Positions 33,939 through 44,400 of a stretch of DNA of 64,000 nucleotides are shown one piece after another. The notes under the pieces are model-generated. The model saw only the letters and a list, made by a program, of their open reading frames with translations. It was not told the DNA's origin and did no database searches. Numbering within the stretch: the stretch's first letter is position 1; each line of letters begins with the position of its first letter. Position numbers and translations under genes: made by a program. Origin of the DNA: Paramyrothecium sp. XJ0827 (Eukaryota > Ascomycota > Sordariomycetes > Hypocreales > Stachybotryaceae); assembly GCA_020881915.1 (NCBI GenBank), contig JAJFPB010000002.1:6211001-6275000 (forward strand), written 5' to 3'.

Positions 33939-34200
33939 TCATCCGGGATCGCAGTACTCGTCTACTGGCTCCAAGCATACAACCGTCTTCTTGTACGCAT
34001 AGCGAAGGGTGTCTACTATTCCAGGGTCGATGAGAGAGATCTCGAAGTAGTCATCCGCCACCGATGATTGCAGAATTTTATCATCAAGCTCTTGACACCA
34101 AGCGTCACCAAGATTTTGGGTTATGCCACAGTGGAACCCTGCATAGATCTCTACTTTCAAGGTCGTAGCATGTGCCTCGGCTTCGTGGATCTTTTTCAGG
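33939..34200 (-). pseudogene. Possible remnant of a small cysteine-containing protein gene
   Basis: A minus-strand frame of at least 73 codons reads KVEIYAGFHCGITQNLGDAW ... DTLRYAYKKTVVCLEPVDEY and ends after CDPG. Four cysteines and the composition look like the mature part of a secreted protein. No ATG or signal peptide precedes it in frame; the upstream side overlaps the GH55 relic on the other strand. I do not recognise a family, and it may be a truncated gene or chance. Confidence 0.3.
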
Positions 34201-34385
34201 GATCCTGCAAACTACAGGTAATTGTAATTGTATGAGGGCTCTAGTCCATGCCAAAGTTAATCATTTCATAGGCAACGTGGCCAATCGATTAATAGATTGG
34301 GCTAAACTAGAAACTCTAAGATTGCACGCATTAGGTAACAAAGTTAACGTCTATTTTCAAAGCGTTTGGCCTCTATATCTAATTA
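34165..34385 (+). pseudogene. Mutated copy of the GH55 gene 3' end
   Basis: DNA-level match to 29740-29945 of the intact GH55 gene, same strand. It covers the end of exon 6 (GCTTCGGCTTCGTGG against GCCTCGGCTTCGTGG), the CTAGTCCATGCCAAAGT splice-donor region (CCAGTCCATGTCAAAGT in the gene), the last intron, and the start of the last exon up to GGCCTCT. Because the intron is included it arose by DNA duplication. Many differences are C-to-T or G-to-A, and stops are present. No further GH55 sequence was found upstream. Confidence 0.75.
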
Positions 34386-34771
34386 CTCAGAGGTTCCAGA
34401 GCACTTGAGACTTATACTGTATGAGGCAGAAAATTGGCATATTATGGCGGATGGTCGAAGGATAGCCAACATGATTTATATCTCAGGCACAAACTATCAG
34501 CCCCTTGACTGAGGCTCTTATAACAGAACGATGTAAATGCGCCTGCCTTACTGTCTTACCTCACTGTTACGAAGAAATTTGGTCTTTGACGCAATCAGAA
34601 ACTCCTTTTCTACATCACCAAATGCTACCTGCCGGTAAAAACTAGGTAAGTTCGCCTCTACATCATCCCCCAAAAGCAATCCCCCAAGTATATACTACAA
34701 GGAAGGATTTACCCGCGGATCAACTTGATTTTACTATACATCCAGGGCTGCTGACAGCTATACCCATTAAT
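34386..34771. other. Intergenic region
   Basis: AT-rich sequence between the GH55 relic and the 3' end of the SAT4-type gene. Nothing recognised. Confidence 0.5.
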
Positions 34772-36163
34772 CTACTGACCGTGCTCCTGCCTTGTTTCTA
34801 TCGAGACAAAGCGTGTAGTGAGCCTAATCGATTGATTATGAGATGGGCCTCTTGGGCTGGCGGGTGCGATGCTACATTCGTCTGTATCGTGGCCCGAGCT
34901 CGGTAAATTTGTGCCCCTTCGGCGTTGCGATCTGTTCATGTGAGAAATCAATGTCCCCCATGACTTGAGTAAATCGAATAATTTAATCAGCCCAAGGCTC
35001 GTCAGCGCTCGTGGAACAGCTGGAACGCAGAGCACCAACATGCCGCACGTGATTTCGGATAGTGCAGCTAGCGCTACGTTTGTAAACTGGTAGACGCGAT
35101 CGTTGGACTTGAGGTAGGCAGCAGTGGCACCGACACGAGCACCAGCAGAGGCAATTCCACTAATACACGTAGTTCGTAAGTATACTGTCGACGTGCGGAC
35201 AGAGTCAATTGCGAAATACTTACAGGAGGCCCACGGCAAAGATAATGGAGATGCCTATCTTCCTCTTGTAAGGCATCTGCAGATTCCATATGGTTTTCTG
35301 CGGCAATGCCATTATGATGATGTCAAAGACAAAGTTTACAGCCGCGGTGGCCAGCTCCAAGCCTCTAGTATCAATGCAAACTCCTTTCAGTGTTTTGTCC
35401 CATATCTTCTCATGGGGAATGCAAGCGAGGTTAAGCGTAATCATGGTGGCCGAGTAGAAAACAATATTCGTCCACATGATGATATGGCTTGTCCAAAAGA
35501 AGAAGTTCCGTTCGTTGGTCGGGACAAATATACGTAACCACTCGAGAATAATCGCGGTCTTAAGGAGGCACATACAAGCGATATAGACATTCATGCCGAG
35601 TAGATCGCCCTATAAACATTAAAGGCTATTAACCACTGCTGTTGGAAAGAAGCTTTGCGGAGAGGAACACTGTCATACCCAAAGGAGGAAAGCCATGTCA
35701 CTCATGCGAATATGCCACTGGTGAACGAAGTGGCCAAAACTTAGGACCATACGCTCATATCCCATGCCAACGTAGGCTAAGAATGCTAACTGTTTTGTGG
35801 ATTAGCATACATGTGAAAACTTGATTCAAAGTGACTGAAACATACCAATGCCGGGATTGCAAGAACTATGGGAATGGCGATAAGCTCAATGGTCTGATAG
35901 CTTTGCAGCCTTTCATTAAGGGTAATATACTTACTCTCAACGATGAATCCTTTCTTCAGGTACTCCCATCTTGAATAGAGGCGAAGAACTGAGGAGAACA
36001 GACTAAGGAACAAGCAGAGTGCGTAGAGAAAATGTCCAGGAATATTATTGCCAGGTGGATCCTCAAAATCTGGCACTACTCCTGCCGGTGGTGGTAACGC
36101 AGGGCCGTTCATAGCCACTTCAATCTGGTGGGAACTCCAGTTGCTCATATCAGGGATCGACAT
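34772..36163 (-). CDS. SAT4-type fungal rhodopsin-domain membrane protein
   Basis: Four exons on the minus strand (36163-35846, 35789-35679, 35609-35224, 35159-34772) give 400 residues, normal for this family of fungal seven-pass integral membrane proteins. Visible features are an N-terminal helix with FLYALCLFLSLFSSVLRLYSR, the extracellular-loop cysteine region LACIPHEKIWDKTLKGVCID, the GLELATAAVNFVFDIIIMAL helix with the characteristic PQKTIWNLQMPYKRKIGI loop, and IIFAVGLL joined across the last intron to GIASAGARVG. The tail of about 60 residues is polar and Ser/Arg-rich. The biochemical role of the family is unknown; some relatives sit in secondary-metabolite clusters and some carry CFEM domains, which this one lacks. 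All three introns are GT-AG. Confidence 0.88.
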
Positions 36164-36556
36164 GACTGACAGTGAGGCGTTGTTTCCTTAGACGGAGATG
36201 GTACCAAGTATTGACAATGGATAAGAAAACCGGCTGATTTGCTTGAGTTGGGCGAATTTCTGGAAGAGATTAGGTTTTTAGGGCAGCACTTGGGACCTGC
36301 GTTATTATCACATGTGTTTATTATTGAGGTTGGTTAAACCTTTGATACCTGTAAATTGACATCGGCTGCAAAGGGGTAGGACTAGAGCTGAGAGGGGCTA
36401 CATTCGACGTGTTGGCCAGCTGCTCCCTGCACCGTAGTATGCATATTATGCAGTGATACCCGCAGATATTGCTCGCCAAGAAGATAAGTGACCTGAAGGA
36501 TCTGGCGTGATAAGTGTGGTTGCGGACATCGTACTTGTGACTCACCGTCACATTAG
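36164..36556. other. Upstream region of the SAT4-type gene
   Basis: No gene seen. It contains the promoter of the minus-strand gene and ends at the transposon target site. Confidence 0.5.
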
Positions 36557-36564
36557 ACTCTTGT
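36557..36564. repeat. Target-site duplication, left (8 bp)
   Basis: ACTCTTGT immediately before the transposon; an identical 8-mer follows its right end. Eight base pairs is the hallmark of hAT insertion. Confidence 0.95.
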
Positions 36565-36581
36565 CAGTGAAGTAAATAGTG
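36565..36581 (+). repeat. hAT terminal inverted repeat, left
   Basis: CAGTGAAGTAAATAGTG, starting with the CAGTG typical of hAT ends; exact reverse complement of 39907-39923. Confidence 0.95.
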
Positions 36582-37083
36582 TGGCCGTAAATAAGACAAT
36601 ATCATATTCAATATCGTATTGCCTGCACGGTATAAAAATACCGTGCAGTGCAAGCAACACCGGAAACCGTGCAATACAGTGCATGGTCGTTCAAATATCG
36701 TATAAATATGATATCAAATATAGTGCAAGTACTATGTAATACGAGTAGTACGAGGATTCTCCCCATATATGAAGCATTATGAAGATCCCAATTTACAGGA
36801 CTTTTTACTAACGAAGTGTAACCTGGTTGATCTGCACTCGGTTGATTGCCGATAGTAATAACGCCACCAAATAAAGGCCTCGTCACAAACTCCTGAGTGT
36901 TTGAGTGAGTATGTAACAAGCTCGCCAGCTCTCCGAGAGCTTTCAGTTCTTCTTTTCTTCAATGCAATCAATTTGTTGGTTTCAAGCATGCTTCTGGACG
37001 AATAAGGCCTATGCCCCTGACATGAAGCGTGTCAGCTCCTGAACTTTTCCCTACTTCCTCAACAAGTCTTATCCTACGAAATA

Positions 37084-39459
37084 ATGGCTTCTCAGCGCTC
37101 AGGCATTAGCGCTTCCTTCACGGCTACATCATCCCAGACTTCCCTAGCCCCTGGTTCGTCGGTTATCAGCGACAACGGAGATTCTGATGTCGGAGAGACA
37201 TCTATTTCGCCGTTGTTAACCTCTCAATTTAAGAAGAAGAAGCGTACGTCGAAGATATGGGATCATACGCCCTTCGGAAGGAATCAGATCGTCCGTAATA
37301 CGGAAGGTCAGATTATATGGCGTTGCAAGTACTGTAAAGGGAAGCCTGCCGAATATCTCGAAAATGGAGGCACGGCACACATCTACAAGCACCTTAAATC
37401 TCACACTACTCTCGATATATTAACGCCTAATGAAGAAAGGGCTGCTAAAACAAGGAATCACCTTGAGGAAGCCTTCTCACGGATGTCTCAGAACACGAAT
37501 CCCCTCAAACGCCGTCGACACGATGACGAAACGACAGATCTTGACGCTGATAAGTTTGAGCAACTGTATGTAGAGTGGATTGCAGACTGCGGGATTGCAC
37601 TTCGTATAGCAACAAGAGAAAGCTTTCGAGCGTAAGTGCTCTAATACACTTAATATTAATGGTTCATATACTAATCTTATGCCCTTTTAGCTTGCTCAAA
37701 TTCCTCAATCCTGGAGTCCTCTCGATTTTACCTACATCACATCAAACGATTCGCGAGTGGGTGATGCGAACGTTTGAGACGCAAAAGCGACGTATACGAC
37801 AAGTTCTCCAATCAGCTATCTCGAGAATACACTTCACCGTCGATATATGGTCCTCTCCAAATAAGCTTGGTATCCTTGGTATTGTTGCACACTTCATTGA
37901 TAGCAACGGCGAGCTGGTTTCATATTGTGTCGCTTTACGAGAGGTACACGGCAAGCATTCAGGAGAGAATCAGGCCCATATTGTGATGAATGTCGTCGAG
38001 GACTACGGAATTGTCACCCAGATTGGATACTTTGTTTCAGACAATGCAGACTCGAATGATACGTTGATGAATTCTCTACAGAAATGCATGCCTCTATCAA
38101 CTTATTGAGAGAATAATACTAATGATTAATAGTGTTGAACGAGAGGCACAATATCATATACGACGCGAAACATCACCGCCTTCGTTGTAACGGTCATACC
38201 ATCAATCTAGCGGCTCATGCGTTTATGTTCCCAAAAACCGCACCCGACGAAGCCCCTACGAAAAACCAGGTTAAAAAGGACACTACGAGCGAATATATCA
38301 AGCCTTCAGACGCTGATATATTGAAGTGGAGGAAGGCTGGTCCTCTTGGCAAGCTCCACAACATCGTTGTCTTTATCCGATGTAGTCCACAACGGATACA
38401 GAGGTTTAAGGAGATCAGTGAGAAAAAGGGTCTTCTTCGTGACAACGATACAAGATGGAACTCAAAGTACTACATGATTGAGAGAGCCATTGAGCTCGCA
38501 GATCAAATTGATTACTATTGCTCAAAGGAGAAGGACCTTAAGCTTGATTCGCGTATGCTATATATCCAATTGAGAGGACAACACTAATAGTTTCTAGTTT
38601 CCGAACAAGACTGGGCTGAGCTGAAAAAATTTGCAACTTCCTCAAGTCATTCACCGATGCCACCAAGGCTGCAGAAGGTCACGCGCATACAATCGATCGA
38701 ACGCTACCCATAATGGACTTCCTGCTTAGCGAATTTGAGGCTGCACGAATCGAGTACGCAGATGACGCTTTTATGACGCCTTGTATTGATGCTGGATGGG
38801 CGAAACTCGACGCATATTACACTCTTACAGAGCGGTCACCTGCTTATGTTGCAGCTATTGTCCTCAGCCCTCATCGAAAGTGGCACTACTTTGACACCGC
38901 CTGGGAGGAACATCCTGAGTGGATTGAGAGCAATAAGACTGCCGTAGAAGATCTCTGGAAGTCTCGTTACGCACCAGTCGCCAAGTCAGCGGAGTCGTCG
39001 ACCCAGTCCTTGGTTGAAAAGCCACTAGTGAAGAACTCGTTTCTTGCATGGGAAGACGAACATGAGGATCCCGAGCTTCCTACCCTATTTGACGAGTATC
39101 AGAACTATATATCAGCCCCAAGAATCAAAGTCAAGGATGTACGAAGGTGGTGGCTTGAGGATACACAACAAACGCTCTATCCAAACCTTTCCAAAATGGC
39201 GCTCGATCTTTTGTCAATTCCTGCGATGTCTGCTGAGCCAGAACGTCTCTTCTCTGATACAAAAATCACCCTCCAAGATCGCAGGAACAGGTTAGGGATT
39301 GATATAATTGAGGCAATTGAGTGCATAAAGTCCTGGTCGAAGACTCACAAATTGGCTTGGGTTGACGACGTTGAGCTTGTCTTGGATACAGCTATCATTG
39401 GAGAAGAGGAACAGCAGGGGTCTTCTAACATTATACCTGATATTACGAGCAATAGATAG
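37084..39459 (+). pseudogene. hAT transposase, one frameshift
   Basis: Exons 37084-37631, 37691-38085, 38133-38552 and 38598-39459 encode about 741 residues if one missing base is allowed. An N-terminal BED zinc finger (WRCKYCKGKP then HIYKHLKSH) is followed by the RNase-H-like core: FTVDIWSSPN (first catalytic Asp), VSDNADSNDT (second), RLRCNGHTINLAAHAF and LLRDNDTRWNSKYYM. The C-terminal dimerisation region reads LSIPAMSAEPERLFSDTKI. Intron 2 starts with GC rather than GT. In exon 4 the run of six A at 38624-38629 puts the upstream frame (SEQDWAELKK) one base out of register with the downstream frame (NFLKSFTDATKAAEGHA). So this copy is either inactive or carries a homopolymer sequencing error. 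Confidence 0.9.
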
Positions 39460-39906
39460 TATGCAAACAATTCAAACTCATAATGCTCGAATCTGTGAAG
39501 TTTTCTTTTGACCTCTAGATCTACCTACTTCATTCTCACACCTAAGCAATAGGAGTGACGTTAAATTAGTCAATTATGTAGCTTAAGTAAACCCTTAACA
39601 TACGCGAGCGAGGTCTAGGAAAACGTTTTCCCGAGCGTTCTCGCTATCTGGCAATAGTATAATCTTATATGTTGGCTGTGAATGGCTTCATCTTGTTAGG
39701 GTCCGTGAGACTATCTTGAGCCTCAACCTTACTCAATTTGGTTAGTTTTATGCTTAGGCCATGCGGCTCTTCGCACGCCGTGCGATATGATATTACGATA
39801 CGATATTGCTTAAATATAGTGGAATACCGTATACCGTGCAGTGCACCGAATTCCTAAACAATCCAGTGCAGTGTGGCGTTGAAAAAATATCGTATACCGT
39901 ATTTTG

Positions 39907-39923
39907 CACTATTTACTTCACTG
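39907..39923 (-). repeat. hAT terminal inverted repeat, right
   Basis: Exact reverse complement of the left 17-bp repeat. Confidence 0.95.
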
Positions 39924-39931
39924 ACTCTTGT
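39924..39931. repeat. Target-site duplication, right (8 bp)
   Basis: ACTCTTGT, identical to 36557-36564. Confidence 0.95.
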
Positions 39932-41362
39932 TAGTGTTGCACTGTATGGTAACATGATGTTTAGGATGCTCCTGTGTTGGTGAAGTGCAATTTCGAGCCC
40001 GTGCTTCACTTGTTTATGCAAGGATTTCCCGGAATGGGAGTTGACATACGCGGGATAAAATTGTAATGGTTGGTTGGTGAATGGGTGATGTTGGCTTGGA
40101 TGTAGGAGGCGGAGCATTGTAACCCAGCAGATTGACACTTCACCAAATAACAACATGCATCTCTGGAGGCCGCTCTCAGCTGTTTCAATCTTGCATCGAT
40201 TCAGCCAATCACTTCAGCATGATTCTCAAGCAGGGGTCAAAGGGGGAGCATTCCGTGCCGTGTCGGCTGCCCCCCCCTGTAGATATGGGTGATTGCCAAG
40301 GATTGATGCTCGTTTGTAGTGGCCAACATCATTATGAGGTTGCGGCACGATAAGATTAAGTGCGAGAGGGGGTCTCATGTAGTTCGAGGCGTATACAATA
40401 ATAGTTTTAAAGCGGCCAGTCGTATTCAGATGTGCTGTGTTAAGTACCTGTGGTGAATCGAGAAAGGTGCTCCTCTACATCTAATGGCCGTTTGGCCCGT
40501 ATGTTCTAACTGGTCTTCTGTACGAACAATGTGTTTGTTATTGACAAACCCTATTCCGGCTTGTTGCCGTAAGCTTCGCCTGGTTTATCGTTCGGAAAGT
40601 GACCGGAAATGCTTAGGCCTGATGCAACCCATTATTGCACACATGAGAGGCAACTTCTGTTTTAGTAACTGTTGGTAGCTACAGATACAAGCTTCTGTCG
40701 TATCGAAGAATACGTTGACTAAAATTAGGAACGATACCTCGACGTTGAGGGATTTATCATCCCAAAAGTACAGGTACATGGCAGCCGTAAGGCTTTCAAG
40801 TTCATCAACCAACACGTTTCTTGGCAATCCAAATCGTAGCAAGCATACCTAAGTCCTTGGATGAATTCCCCAGGTGGGGACGTGCAGCCGAGGCTTCACC
40901 AGTCCTCCACAGCGATTGGTCACAAGAAACATGGCTATGGTTACATTTGTTCCTTCAACCTGATCATGATGACAGCCCCTTTGTGCCGTCAATTTCCTGA
41001 TTGCAACGCACATGCAGACGTCGATCTTCTCCGCTGCCAACCCTATCAGAGCCCACGTCAGCAGAGTTGCAATTGATCCATGGGTCTGCCCCCAGAAGTA
41101 GCCCGAGCCTACCCTGCACATGTCTTGCGGCCGCAGAAGTGGCCGTTGTTTGTGGAGGCTCACCTCAAATAGAGATCACTGCAACGTTAGTGCACCTCGT
41201 CCAGGTCCACGAATCGGCGACAGACCGGTCATAAAGAAAACGTAATTGTTTGCAGTTTGGTGTGGCCATAAGCCTAAGGGTGATTGGCATGCTGAATGGT
41301 TTCCTCTCGTATCCCGGGGAGAGAATGACAAATCTCACTGACTCCCTCTGTCTTGATCTAGC
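39932..41362. other. Intergenic region upstream of the PKS
   Basis: No gene that I can support. Minus-strand frames at 40585-40842 and 40849-41163 (85 and 104 codons) have somewhat protein-like composition but no motif I recognise, and they are separated by a stop. They may be a relic. Confidence 0.45.
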
Positions 41363-41370
41363 TATAAAAA
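41363..41370 (+). promoter_or_regulatory. TATA box of the PKS gene
   Basis: TATAAAAA 97 nt upstream of the ATG at 41460. Confidence 0.6.
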
Positions 41371-41459
41371 TGCAACACATCTGTTGTTTACTGTATTTCT
41401 TAAGACGACAAAATTCATATCTTCTCTTAATTTATACAGAGTCAATCTAACTTTTCAAC

Positions 41460-44400
41460 ATGGACATGGAAAAATCTAGCTCAAGCTTGTCTGTATGCTC
41501 CTCGGTTAGCGGTCGAAGCCACACTGCTCCTAAGATAAAGCACAATGAAGACCCTGTCTGCATTATTGGCATGGGTAAGTTTATCCTTAACTGTTTACCA
41601 TTATTGCGATGGGGGTTTCCTTACCATTGAAGACAGCTTAGAAATACTAACAACACCAACAGGGTGTCGATTGCCTGGAAACATTCATTCCACGTCTGCC
41701 CTTTGGGAATTTCTGGTGGAAGGAAAAACCGCACAGCAGCCCGTACCTCTTGAACGCTTTGACATCAATGGCTTCCATAAGGAGGGGAAGAGCAGAGATG
41801 GAACGATCAACGCCAGCGGCGGCTACTTCTTGTCTGATGATATTCGTCGTTTCGACAACAACTTCTTTGGAATCAACAATCTTGAAGCAACCTATCTTGA
41901 TCCTCAGCAGAGAAACATTCTCGAGGTCGTCTATGAATGCATTGAAAATGCAGGTATTACCTTGGAAGAGATTTCTGGTTCAAACACGGGTGTCTTTGTT
42001 GGCAATTTCACTATTGATCATGTGATTCGGCAAATGCGAGATATGGATTACATGCATCGGTATACTGCCACCGGAACTGGCACAACGATCTTAGCGAACA
42101 GAATCAGCCACGTTTTTAACTTACATGGCCCAAGGTAAAGGTCCACCAGTTCCTCCCATTTTCAGGTCGTGCAGTAACAGGATTCAGTGTGACATTGGAT
42201 ACAGCCTGCTCTTCCTCCTTATATGGCCTCCATGCTGCAGTGGCAGCCATAAAAGCTGGTGATTGCGATGCAGCCATTGTGGCCGCAGCCAACCTTATCA
42301 CGTCTCCCGAACAACATTATATGACATTCAAAAGTGGTGTTCTCTCACCTACCTCAACTTGCCACACTTTTGATGTCTCCGCGGATGGTTATGGGCGTGC
42401 TGAGGGGGTAAATGCTATTCTCTTGAAACGTCTTTCACGGGCATTACATGAAAAACATAAGATCATGGCTGTGATTAGGGGGACAGCAACCAATTCGTAA
42501 GTTAAAGTCATATAACCTCCTACTTAAAGATCTTTCTGACCATGACACCGCAACATTCAAATAGAAGTGGCAAAACAAACGGCATCACTTACCCTAGTGC
42601 TACTCAGCAAGAAGCTGTAATCCGAAAGGCTTACGAGAATGCGGGCTTTGACCCTAATGAAACAGACTACATTGAATGTCATGGTACTGGAACAGCAATC
42701 GGCGACCCAATTGAAATTGATGCCATAAATCGGGCCTTCTCAACCCGGGACCGCAACAGAAGCCCACTTATGATTGGTTCTGTGAGTGGAAATGTAGCGA
42801 CAAGTTCCTTTGGACATGCTGACCGGTTGACACAGGTCAAGACAAATCTCGGCCACAGTGAGGCGGCAAGTGGTCTAACTTCTATTATCAAGGTTGCCTT
42901 AGCTTTTGAGCATGAGCGAATTCCTCCTACACGAGGCGTAATGCAGGTCAATCCCAAATGTAAGTCCAATTTCAAAGACGCATAGGGAAAGTACTAATGT
43001 ATAACATTGGAGTGAACCTCGAGGCTCTCAACATAGAGGTCGTTACAGAGACAAAACAATGGCCAGGATCTACCCGCCGCGCCGGTATTAACTCATTTGG
43101 TTATGGGGGAGCAAACGCCCACGCGATCTTCGAATCAATAGGCAGTTACCTAGCGACGCAGTCTTTCAACCGCGATCTCCGAGATCTTGCTCCAGTGGAA
43201 CATCAATCCTATGTCCTCCCAATCTCTGCTGGTTCACTCAAGTCCTTGGAAGCACGATCGGAACAAATGTTCCGGGTGATCTCAAGATCAAGCTCCAGCA
43301 ACTTGCGAAGATTAGTGATTACTTTGGCATACCGTCGATCACGATTAAGACACAGAACCTTTCGTCTCGTTAAGACAGATGACCAGGAAAATCGTGTACT
43401 CCATGCTGCCCGGAATGGAGAACGCAGGCAAACCCATCTCCCCATTGCCTTTGTCTTTTCTGGCCAAGGTTCACAGTATGCCGGCATGGCACAAGATCTC
43501 ATCCCCGAAAACGTGGTTTTTACCAAGACAATTCGTTCCTTGGACCATATTCTTCAATCCCTGCCACCGGCAATAGCCCCCAAATGGACTCTTGAAAAAA
43601 CCATTCTTGATCCTCTGGAGGCGAGCCAGGTTAATCACGTTACTCGCAGCCAGCCACTTACCACCGCCATACAAATCGGCCTTGTCAACGTGCTCAAGTC
43701 TTGGGGCATCCACGCTGAAGCTGTCATTGGTCACTCATCTGGGGAAATTGCCGCAGCCTACGCCGCTGGTATACTTGACTCTAAGCAAGCGGTGTTAGCT
43801 GCCTACTTACGGGGCTACGCTATTGGAAAAGCCCAATTACAAGGTTCAATGATGGTGGTGGGACTAAGCCATCAGTCGTCCGACGCCCTTATCCGCGCCA
43901 ATGCCCTTGAAGGCCAAGTTGAAGTAGCTTGCATAAATGCCCCGGGCAATGTGACCTTGAGTGGCTCAGTCAAGGGTATTGAGGCTCTCTCAGCAATTTT
44001 ACAGCATGAGACAATATTCAACCGTATCTTGCACACCGGCGGGCAAGCGTACCATTCATGCATGATGAAGGAAGTAGGCAGTTTATACGAGGAACTACTC
44101 TTTCAGCATGGTCAACAAACTTATTATAAAGCCAGTAAGAAGGCCCTGGGGGCAAAGATGTTTTCTACCGTCGCACACCATGGAGAAAGCCGCCCCGAAG
44201 TTGACGAGAAGACTGATTTCGCCAAGTACTGGCGCGACAATCTTGAGAAACCGGTTCAATTTGACTCAGCGTTAGATACTTTGATTGCTTCCAACGACCA
44301 TCAGCTTATCGAAATCGGACCACATAGTGCCCTACAAGGACCTATAAGGCAAAGACGCGTGTTTGAAGACATGACAAGAGATGCCTTGCCTTATCTTCCA

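Larger units (their letters stand above)
36565..39923 (+). mobile_element. hAT-family DNA transposon, 3359 bp
   Basis: Bounded by perfect 17-bp terminal inverted repeats and an 8-bp target-site duplication. The interior encodes a hAT transposase with BED zinc finger and C-terminal dimerisation domain. Subterminal regions on both sides are rich in short motifs such as ACCGTGCAGTGC and ATATCGTAT, the usual transposase-binding clusters of hAT elements. On the left, TGCACGGTAT and ATACCGTGCA form a small palindrome. The insertion does not disrupt a recognisable gene. Perfect repeats suggest a fairly recent insertion. Confidence 0.96.

Noticed and set aside
35901..35935. GTAAGT...AAAG interval in exon 1 of the SAT4-type gene
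   Set aside because: Only about 34 nt long, and no acceptor keeps the frame; the unspliced reading is open and continues into a hydrophobic helix.
40585..41163. Adjacent minus-strand frames upstream of the PKS considered as a terpene cyclase or transporter relic
   Set aside because: A single FWDD string and some hydrophobicity are not enough; no ordered motifs could be found.
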